Below are positions 34,001 to 41,699 of a DNA stretch of 64,000 bases, piece after piece; position 1 is the stretch's first letter, and each line of letters begins with the position of its first letter. A model generated the notes under the pieces. The model saw nothing but the letters and a program-made list of their open reading frames with translations. It did no database searches and had not been told where the DNA came from. Both the position numbers and the translations under genes were made by a program. Source of the stretch: Eleginops maclovinus (Eukaryota > Chordata > Actinopteri > Perciformes > Eleginopidae); the NCBI RefSeq assembly GCF_036324505.1, contig NC_086356.1:11522244-11586243 (forward strand). The letters are read 5' to 3'.

Positions 34001-36782
34001 CCACACGGATCTGTCCTGGCTTCTTTGGGTGATATACTCCAAATGATGGGAGATACCAACACTCTTGGCCTTCCTGTAAAGGTGGAGCGATCTCTGCATG
34101 CTTGTTGGTAAGCATCTTCCCGACAAACTCTAGGTAGTGGGCTTTCATCTGTGGCTGCTTGCTTAGAGTGCGGCGGAGAGAGTTGAGACGGCTTTTGGCG
34201 TACTCCCTGTTGTTGGGCAGTCGTTTTCGTGGGGACTGGAAAGGAAGAGGTGCAACCCAACTTTTGGACTTGTCTTGTCGATACTCGTCGTCCATGATCT
34301 GCAGGAACCTCAGGTCATCCATTGAAGGAGCGCGCTTGTTGTCATTGGCTGTGTGAAGGAAGACTGACTGACCCAGGTTTTCTCCATCGAGTGTCTGTGT
34401 GCTGTCTGTGGTGTCCAACGCTGGGTAGTTGTGGGCGAACGTCTCTTTCACCTGGATTTTGCTGTTGCATCGGCTGAGGAAACTGGGCCGTCCACTTTCC
34501 AGAATGGAGGTTTTGAATGTTCCGACATGGGGCGGCTTGTGCGCTCCCCTGAGGCACACGTCGCCGACAACGACCCATCCAAGGTCCAGCTTTTGGGCGA
34601 ATGGGGCGTCATGTGGACCGTTTATTTGGCTTCTTACTTTGTGTACTCTCAGAATGTCTCTACCGAGCAACAGGAGTATGTGTGCATCTGGAACCAGAGG
34701 TGGGATCTCATCTGCGATCCGTCTCAGGTGTCCGTGGTGTCGAGCAGCATTGGGGGTTGGGATCTCCGAACGGTTGTTTGGGATTTGGTTGCATTCGAGG
34801 AGTGTGGGGAGAGGGAAACTGACCTTCTCGTTGGCTGACTCCACAACATAACCACGGGCCTTTCTCCCAGCTGTCTCCTTGAGTCCTGAACATGTCCTGA
34901 GTGTGTATGGCGATGGACTACACGCCACGTTGAAGATGCTGAAGAACTCCGACGTCGCCAAGGAACGGTTGCTTTGCTCGTCCAAGATAGCGTACATCCT
35001 TCTAGACTCCTCCCTTCGTCCTTCGGGGAAGACATTGACGAGGCAGATCTTGGAACATGCCCTGAGACTCATTCCATCTCCGCATACTTCCGTGCACTTG
35101 GTGGTGACTTCCTGGTTGTCCGCTTGTTCTCCCTCCTCCCCGTTCTCTGAAGCGGGGGGAGACGACTTGGACTTCCAGGGAGCTAGTCCTGGGTGGAGTG
35201 CTGAGGTGTGGCGGTTGCTGCCGCATTCCTTGCAATCTACCTCTGTGACGCAGTCCCTAGCTAGGTGGGCTGTGGAGGAGCAGCACTGGAAACATATGTG
35301 ATTGTCTTTTAGGAACTGCTTGCGCTCTTCTAGGGTCTTCTCCCTGAAGCCTCTACATTTCCTCAGTGGGTGGGCTTTGTCATGGATGGGGCAGTGGTTC
35401 CCAGGGTCGATGTTTACAGGTTTCTCTGTGGGGGACACTTGCGTCTTGTGTACTGATATGGCTGTCTTCGTATGTCTGTCTAACCTCTCTTTCTTTTCGG
35501 TTGCTGTGCGGGAAGGTGGGAGGTTGAAGCTGGGATCTGTTTTAACTCTGGCTTCCCTGCGGATGAAGTCAGCAAACACAGTAAAGGGGGGGAAAGCCAC
35601 ATTGTTCTTTTCCTTGTATTTGGACCCAAATGAAGCCCATTTATCCTGGAGATTGAATGGAAGCTTGTCGACGATGGGAGCCACTCCTCTGGAGGTGTCT
35701 AGGTAAGACAGGCCAGGTAAGTAGCCGTCCATCTTCGCAGCTTCGAGTTCTAGGAGCAGATCGCCCAGGTCGCGGAGCTTGTGAGGGTCTTTGTACGTCA
35801 CCTTCGGAAAGTCTTCCAGTTTATCAAACAGAGCCCTTTCAATTGCCTCTGGTGAGCCATAGTACTCTTCCAGCCTCTGCCAAGCCATCATCAATCCGAC
35901 CTGGGGGTGCCTGATGTTGACTGCTTTGAGCCTTCTTGCCTGTTCTGAGGACTCCTTGCCAAGCCATTTGATGAGGAGATCAAGCTCTTCTCCTGCAGAC
36001 AGGCCCAGACCTGTGGTGGCGCCGTAAAAGGTGGACTTCCATCCCCAGAAATTCTCTGGTTTGTCATCGAAATTGGTTAGCCCTGAGGTCACCAACTGGC
36101 TCCGTGCGAGATACCTGGCAAGGTCGTTGGTGATGGAGGTGTCAGGGTTGCTTTGGTTGACCGTTCTGCCCTGGTTGCCATGGCGATCGTCAAGGGGTCG
36201 CTGTCGACCTCTTCCATCCATCCCTCGATCGTTCTGCCAGAGCGCCTCTGTTTTCATAGGCAGGGGTGAGTAAAGCATGGGTGTAATAGGCTGCTTTATG
36301 TCGCTCGTAACTAGTGGTAACCCCTGATAAGATGAGGCATGTGGATTGTGTGAGTTAGACTTCAGGCTGAGTTGGTCCTGTACATAGTGTTCTGTACGCT
36401 GGAGTCGTGTCTGGGGTGAGAGAGAGTTAGAACCTCTACTGCGGTGTGACTGATGGTCTGAGTCTATCAAACCTGACTCCAGTATTTCTGCTTCTACCAG
36501 TGCAGCATCCATTTCCTTTTCTGTTTGTAGAGCCTCTAGGGTGGCGTCCAGGCGGACCTTCTCTAGTTCGAGGCGGGCCTTCTCTACTTTGAGTTCTATT
36601 TCCCTCTGAGCGTAGGCAAACTTGGAGCGTCCTGCTTCTGCCTTGGCTCGGGCTTTGATGGCGGTCTGGGTTGATGAAGAACTGCGTGATGCTTTTGAGG
36701 AACGAGACCGTATTGACTTGTGGTCCTCTTCTTGGAAACGTTCTTCAGGCACTGTGGTGTATGCATAGCCCCCTTCTGCCAT
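31002..36782 (-). CDS. BEL/Pao Gag-Pol polyprotein (1926 aa)
   Basis: A single uninterrupted frame encodes the structural and enzymatic proteins for retrotransposition. By residue: a charged helical N-terminus (about 40-100); a DUF1759-like Gag region (about 228-430); Cys/His clusters C464-C476, C497-C500-H506-C511 (CX2CX5HX4C) and C517-C520-H525-H530; a DUF1758/Peptidase A17-like protease around LDEQS (600-604) and LLGRD (705-709); reverse transcriptase (about 905-1100) with D971 and YVDD (1050-1053); RNase H with D1232, E1276, D1306 and D1352; integrase with His residues 1550-1557, C1588-C1591, D1623, D1690 and E1740; and a C-terminal DUF5641-like segment (about 1828-1920). The start is the only ATG near the leader and gives full Gag length. 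The protease active site is odd, with DEQS rather than the usual D-S/T-G. Gag and Pol share one frame without frameshift or readthrough signal. Domain names rest on family knowledge. The residues are visible. Confidence 0.96.
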   Translation of the reverse strand: MAEGGYAYTTVPEERFQEEDHKSIRSRSSKASRSSSSTQTAIKARAKAEAGRSKFAYAQREIELKVEKARLELEKVRLDATLEALQTEKEMDAALVEAEILESGLIDSDHQSHRSRGSNSLSPQTRLQRTEHYVQDQLSLKSNSHNPHASSYQGLPLVTSDIKQPITPMLYSPLPMKTEALWQNDRGMDGRGRQRPLDDRHGNQGRTVNQSNPDTSITNDLARYLARSQLVTSGLTNFDDKPENFWGWKSTFYGATTGLGLSAGEELDLLIKWLGKESSEQARRLKAVNIRHPQVGLMMAWQRLEEYYGSPEAIERALFDKLEDFPKVTYKDPHKLRDLGDLLLELEAAKMDGYLPGLSYLDTSRGVAPIVDKLPFNLQDKWASFGSKYKEKNNVAFPPFTVFADFIRREARVKTDPSFNLPPSRTATEKKERLDRHTKTAISVHKTQVSPTEKPVNIDPGNHCPIHDKAHPLRKCRGFREKTLEERKQFLKDNHICFQCCSSTAHLARDCVTEVDCKECGSNRHTSALHPGLAPWKSKSSPPASENGEEGEQADNQEVTTKCTEVCGDGMSLRACSKICLVNVFPEGRREESRRMYAILDEQSNRSLATSEFFSIFNVACSPSPYTLRTCSGLKETAGRKARGYVVESANEKVSFPLPTLLECNQIPNNRSEIPTPNAARHHGHLRRIADEIPPLVPDAHILLLLGRDILRVHKVRSQINGPHDAPFAQKLDLGWVVVGDVCLRGAHKPPHVGTFKTSILESGRPSFLSRCNSKIQVKETFAHNYPALDTTDSTQTLDGENLGQSVFLHTANDNKRAPSMDDLRFLQIMDDEYRQDKSKSWVAPLPFQSPRKRLPNNREYAKSRLNSLRRTLSKQPQMKAHYLEFVGKMLTNKHAEIAPPLQEGQECWYLPSFGVYHPKKPGQIRVVFDSSAPYKGVSLNDVLLTGPDLNNTLLGVLMRFRKEPVAITADIQHMFHCFIVREDHRDFLRFLWFHNNDPDSDIVDYRMCVHVFGNSPSPAVAIYGLRRAAKEEEKNFGSDARRFIEREFYVDDALKSFPTEAEAISVLRRARMMLAESNLRLHKIASNRPAVLEAFPPEDRAKDIKDLNLLTDDLPLQRSLGVSWNIASDTFTFQAMDDNKPFTRRGVLSTVNSLYDPLGFLAPVTIQGRLLLRDLTKQAEDWDSPLPGNREAEWTRWRDSLKDLQVLQIPRTYTSFSPSSTLLKELCVFADASTTAIAAVAYLRATTKEGQTEVGFVFGKAKLAPQPDLSIPRLELCAAVLAVEIAELIVEEMDLEVDRITYYSDSKVVLGYIHNQERRFFVYVNNRVQRIRQTTSPDQWRHVPTDHNPADHGSRSIPAALLSSTTWLSGPAFLRNPSPHPLQPQEAFNLVNPASDSDLRPEIAVNLTVVSQHLTDPTRFERFSKWTSLTTTVARLIHIARSFTLPAQKGSCRGWHICPRGPSEEEMDRARIFVMKSVQHELYAEELKSIASEQSLPPRSSLLKLHPIIDSNGLLRVGGRITQSKLATEETNPIIIPGRHHLANLLVRHHHEAVKHQGRHFTEGAVRAAGLWVVGAKRCISSILFKCVTCKKLRGKTEHQQMADLPAERLQVAPPFTYVGVDVFGPWEVTSRRTRGGHANSKRWAVMFSCMCTRAVHIEVIEAMSASSCINALRRFFAIRGPAKQIRSDRGTNFIGACRELEMDKPSSSSETMEKYLQEHNCSWVFNPPHSSHMGGAWERMIGIARRILDCMLLQCGSSRLTHEVLTTLMAEITAVMNARPLVPVSSDPESPLILTPAMLLTQKTCTAPPPPGHFGEGDLFKEEWKQVQSLADTFWNRWRREYLHTLQSRRKWQEKKPNLQVGDIVLMKDNQAKRNQWPMAIVMETLPSQDGVVRKVDIRVVKEGTQRVFSRPVTEVVLLLSPQD

Positions 36783-36926
36783 GATGAGGCGAGATGTGTG
36801 TGTTCACTGAGGTTAAGACGTCAGGGGAGGGTGTCGTGGAGGCTTGCTCGGGGCCTGTATGACAGTCCTTCGGTCTTTTTTCCAGCCGTTCCTTTCTTAC
36901 AGCTTGATGTTATGCTGTTTTTTCAC
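36783..36926 (-). other. BEL/Pao 5' leader (between 5' LTR and start codon)
   Basis: A 144-bp untranslated leader. A primer-binding site normally begins with TGG within a few bases of the LTR, but the first bases here on the minus strand are GTGAAAAAACAGC. The first TGG occurs about 46 bases in. No convincing match to a tRNA 3' end is visible by eye. Confidence 0.7.
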
Positions 36927-37486
36927 TGTACTGGTCTGGGTGGATCTGAGCAGCAATCCCACTATCCAGTTCAGCTAAACTAATTGTTAATGAATAACTC
37001 CATGAAGCAGGGTGCCGATTATGAATGTTTACTCAAATTCAAAGAGTGAAACTGAAACACAAATGTAAATATATATATCAGTTACGAAACTGGATGCACT
37101 AAAAATACAAATACACAATATAACATATTGCAATAACTAAGTGCACACAGGTTGGAGCTTTGCTGTATCACTCCACAGACAATAAACAGATAGGGAAAAC
37201 ATAGCTAGTGCCATATAAAGTGGTACAAATCGACCATCCAATAACCAAAACAATGCTGTTGATGCGTAGCTAAGGACCTAACAAGCTGCAGTACTTACAA
37301 ACATTGCGATTATACAGCTAGCAAGACGAGGATGGTGGAAGATATGATTTTTAGTGTTAAGGTAGCTAAGTAGGCATTGGAATCACTTCCTGAATAGCCA
37401 CTTCCGGTTTGACCGGAAGTACTAACAAATAAATGCGACTCGATAAAATAAAAGCCACAGCTTAAAAAAGAATAGGGTCCAGAACA
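36927..37486 (-). repeat. BEL/Pao 5' LTR
   Basis: The promoter-bearing copy for the element, 559/560 identical to the left LTR. In the sense direction it contains the ETS palindrome (37400-37420), a CCAAT box (37376-37380), a TATA-like TATAAT (near 37312), a consensus-like splice donor GTAAGT (37298-37293) and a pyrimidine-rich acceptor-like CAG (37054-37052). Use of any of these is unproven. Confidence 0.96.
37400..37420. promoter_or_regulatory. Head-to-head ETS/GABP-like palindrome in 5' LTR
   Basis: Same 9-bp inverted repeat as in the other LTR (ACTTCCGGT, TTG, ACCGGAAGT), with an extra ETS core CACTTCCTG at 37384-37392. It lies about 70-100 bp into the 5' LTR on the sense strand and so probably contributes to the element's U3 promoter. 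Confidence 0.6.
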
Positions 37487-37491
37487 CTGTC
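37487..37491. repeat. Target-site duplication, right copy (ctgtc)
   Basis: Exact match to the five bases before the left LTR. It fixes the element boundaries. Confidence 0.95.
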
Positions 37492-40400
37492 AGTAAGCCA
37501 TTTGAGTTTTGAGTGGACCACGCCAGAAGCTCTCAACTGTCATTTTCCTATTTTGCTTTATTCTGTTTTAGTCAACATACTGACTTGCATTTCTTTTTCC
37601 TGCAACATAGGTTGAATAGGAGACTAAATAACAAATTAAGACCATTTTTTTCTGTCACTGCCTCTTGTGATGATGACCAATGAGAAGCGATGTGGCTTAG
37701 ATCAATGATCTCTTGGATGGCCTGTTGAACCTGAATCAATAGCTGCGGGCTGAGTGAGGACTTGTTCTCTGATTTGGTGTTTCTCACTGTCAGATACTTG
37801 CTCATAAGCTGCAGTCACTCTTCCAGCTATCCACCCCGCACTAAAGTCACACACACATACACACATAAATACACTTCACTCTATCTCTTGCTCTCTCTCC
37901 AGGCTAAAGAGTTTGCTGGCAGTCCCCGGTGCAACAAGGTTAAGTCATCCTTTTGACAGAGATGGAAAGGGTTATTATCTGATGCTGCTATGCATTCATA
38001 CTGGGTGAGACAAAGGTGCACTTTTGGATCAATACGCAGAAAAGTGCAGTTGCTGAGACACTAAGCTGGGTCTAGCACGTCATACGTAATTATATAAATC
38101 TGACTCGCCATCAAAAGGTCGAAGAAGCCAACACACTTACTGCCATTTGTTTTATTAATTCACAATCTTAATTAGCCTTCAAACTGCAATTTGACCCCTT
38201 TGAATTGATTGATAAAATATTTAAGTATGGCATTAAACATAATAACTTTAGGGGTTTGAACAGGGTGTTAGAAAGAGCCAGACTGCACTTGTGCTGTTGT
38301 AGATTATTTTCAAGGGTTTCAAGTTTCCAATTTTTACCCCATGCTCTAAACTGCACTCAGTAACAAAACACTCATGGTCATGTTCAATTATGTTTGGGAA
38401 AATGAAATGATCTATCATTTGGGAACTACTGACTTTTGGTCCCTCACTTGCAAGCAATTCCAATAAAAAAGATACTACACATTTAATTGTCTAATGGAGT
38501 TACCAGTGACAGACAGAGGAAAGGCAGTAATTGCATTTGAATTGCAGATTCTTACTACTAAATCCTCAACTTCTGAGGCATTGGAAGGAACAAACATCAG
38601 CATTTCACCCGGGGAAGAAAAAAAAAAACAGCAAGGACAGCAAGATGGCTGACTGCTGCTAGACAATAAACAGCTGACACTACAGGTTGCCATGTGCTGA
38701 TGTACTCCCACTGCTAAGTCTTGTGAGGTAAATCTCTCACAGAATTGTGTGCTCTCTAGAAAAGTCATGCATAATCCCAGCTTCTACAAAAGTGAGAGAG
38801 GTTAAATTTAATGATATCAGGCCAGTGGCTTCTAACAGCTTGCGAAGACCTTTGAATACCCTGCAATTTGCATTTTTGCTGTAAAGGTGATGCTTTGCCT
38901 TTGCATGGGGTCTGTGAACACCTGGAGAGAACCAGTAGTGTCATCAGAAATCTGTTGTTTTACTGTCGTAGAGCTTTTAACATCGCACAACCTCATAAAT
39001 CTCAATGTCAACGCTCAATAAAATGGATTCAGGTATTTAACTGAGCTCAATTTGTTTACTTAAAGGGAACATGACTTTAGACTAGATCTCTACCAACACA
39101 GAGCCCCGCTAATGTTGTTTGGTTGTCAACTCTGTTGTTTATCTTGTATGGAAGGGGCGTAAAATACAATCAGGAAATGAGCCATATGCGAAAAATCCTC
39201 CAGTGAAATAGCACTTGTCGGTTGCATTTTCAGGCTGTGATGAAAGGAGACAAATCAAATTATTTTCAAAACAGTTTCTTCAGTTGAAGAAAGCTGGTGA
39301 TTCACTTTTGAGGAGGGAGGGAGAATGCATTTCACATTGCACAGAACAAAACAATAATGTGAGTCTACGGCTACTCTAGCAGCCCTCTGAGGCCTCTACT
39401 TAGATACACTGATGTTAATGCTTACATCAGGTTTGCTTACATTCTTACGATGAAAATGGAACCATGCTGATGTTTATCAGGTATGTCCACCTTCTTCATG
39501 AGCATGGTACGAAGAAGCACTATCTCAGGTCCGGCTCTTGGGCTGCAACAACTACCTGGGAGTTGAGAGGATGGGTATGAATATATGATAATAATTGATA
39601 ATCAAAAAGGACAAGACATAAAGCCAGCCACGCCGCAAGGCTCACACAGGGGGTGTGAGAGCGGAACAAGAGACCCAGAAGAATCTCACTGGGCTGTCTT
39701 ACAGTAGGCTGCACCGGGCCCAGGTTCATCAGAACCCGTAGTGGTGTAAAAAACGTTTTACAATGATTCTACACACCAAGTATTTAATTTAGGATGATGG
39801 CTGTGGACGATAAATCAAGCAATCATCACAGCTATTACAATTCATTTGGAGGGGGATACAAGCACCAGATTCCATGCATCCATTCAATAGTTCTTAAGTC
39901 GTTATAGAACCACGGAACCTAAATGCCTTACACAAACAAGGCTCATAAAAGGCGCTGCATGTAAAACATGCGTGGCAGATGGTCCAAAATCAATACAATT
40001 GCATGAACTACTGTAGATGTAAAGGGGAATTATGGACAGACATGGACAGTGTGGTATTATAGAGCTGTTTCAACCACATACTATTTTCTGTTGTGTCTTT
40101 ATTTGACACCTATGCTAATAAAACAGAACATACATTCTGCTTCCTCGTTTCAGACGCTGAAAGCACTTCACGAATCATACCTTGAAAAACCTCTTCACTA
40201 TTACCCATTGTGAATCTCTCTGTATGCTATAAGCTCGTGCTGTTGCTCTCCCTGGCCTTAGCCACATGAACACGCTCTGCAACCTGAACCTCATATTCAC
40301 CCTTTTTGTATTCCGAAGACTTTTCTCCTTGGACACAATTTTCTACCAAGAAAGCTCTTGATTTGAACTGTACTGTATTGATCTTTGACTTCTTTAGGCA

Positions 40401-41600
40401 TGAACAAGTATTGTTCTATCCGACACCTTTGGCTCTTTGCTTCGTGTCATAGTGTGCCATTCCCAATTGAGACCATGTTTTTCACCCCATCAGACTCCTG
40501 TGTTAATTCATCTGTGAGTTTAATATAAGATTTCTGAACCTTTTGAGCTTTCCCAAAGCTAGTAAAAAGCTCAGTCAATGTTCTGTTACAGTCTGGTTGG
40601 GAATTGTGTATGACGACCATGAAATAGCATCATACGGGTCACTTTTTTTTACCTTTTCACAAAAACCCTTTCTATTGTACCATCAAGCCCAATATCTTTG
40701 ATATAGAAAATAGAAGACAATTTAAAGAGAACAAAGGAAGACTTTTGCACAGATATTCAAGCAAGTCCCTGTGGAACATTGGATGTGCCCCAGCCACATT
40801 AACAGGCTATACATACCACAAAAAAACAAAATCTCAATTACTGACTGTATCTCAACATCAATAACAACACTTTTATGAAGAAAAATGATATTTCAATCCC
40901 TCACATCAGCTGGCTTTTAAAGAAGAAGAGTGTACAGTGTGATTCTCTAACCACTGAGAGAGATTATTGATGTGCAAATCATTTCTCCCAAACCCCCCAC
41001 TCTTGCTGAATAAAGTACAAGTCCACTTTCCATTAACTAAATAATAACAGCAGACGCAAAGACATTCTGCTGGGGTACGGGCATGCTATCGTCCAATATT
41101 CCTCTATTCTTTTCAAATATTTTCTGAATTGTCCAGGGAAACACATCTCCCCACTGAACCTATCTTGACTCTTTGATTGTTAGCTATTCTAGCCATGTAT
41201 GAGGTATTGTAGAGGCTACAACAAAAAAAAAGCATGACCTCATGTTTTATTCAGGAATTCTCCACTTTCATGAGATAAGGGGTGTCATTGTTGCACCAGA
41301 ACAAAGTTAGCAAGCTTTTGTGTGAATGTTTCACCTTCAGCTTTTACAAGCTAGCACTTTCTTGAGATCACAGATGTATGATGATCTTGCTGAATTATTA
41401 TGTTAAAGGAAGGCAAAGGAGGTGAAGTGCTCTATATTGGGATCGATATACAGGCCAAGCAAATATTCCTATAGTGAAGATCATGCCTCTAAAATGTTTG
41501 GCACAACATCTAATACGTTTGGGAAACAAAATAATAGGCACTGGTGGTTGCACTGCCTGATTCTATACACCTGCAGTAACATAAATTACATGTACAATGC
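37492..41600. other. Intergenic sequence, nothing identified
   Basis: About 4.1 kb of AT-rich DNA with no supported exon, RNA gene or transposon ends. Confidence 0.55.
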
Positions 41601-41602
41601 AT

Positions 41603-41611
41603 ACACACACA

Positions 41612-41695
<84 letters not shown>
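41603..41695. repeat. (AC)n microsatellite
   Basis: A 93-bp AC run with a single CT interruption near 41612. It creates repetitive His/Thr and Cys/Val peptides in the overlapping frames, which are not genes. Confidence 0.95.

Positions 41696-41699
<4 letters not shown>

Larger units (their letters stand above)
30396..37486 (-). mobile_element. Complete BEL/Pao LTR retrotransposon, recently inserted
   Basis: The 7091-bp element consists of two 560-bp direct repeats (30396-30955 and 36927-37486) around a 5971-bp interior, flanked by a perfect 5-bp duplication. It is transcribed on the minus strand, so the right LTR is the 5' LTR. The interior holds a 144-bp leader, one Gag-Pol frame and a G-rich polypurine tract next to the 3' LTR. 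The LTRs differ at one base (30617 versus 37148), implying a very recent insertion. All major catalytic motifs of the polyprotein are present, so autonomy is plausible. No env-like frame follows pol. The domain order protease-RT-RNase H-integrase with a gag-like domain fused in front is typical of BEL/Pao. Vertebrate members are known from fish. Confidence 0.97.

Noticed and set aside
31002..36782. Many open frames over 60 codons on the plus strand and in other minus frames inside the BEL element
   Set aside because: They are shadows of the GC-richer Gag-Pol frame and carry no domains. The minus frame at 30931-31308 overlaps the C-terminal end only.
30396..37486. Possibility that the element is an endogenous retrovirus with env
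   Set aside because: The domain set is BEL/Pao, the polyprotein ends after the integrase and DUF5641-like part, and only about 46 bp separate its stop from the 3' LTR, leaving no room for env.
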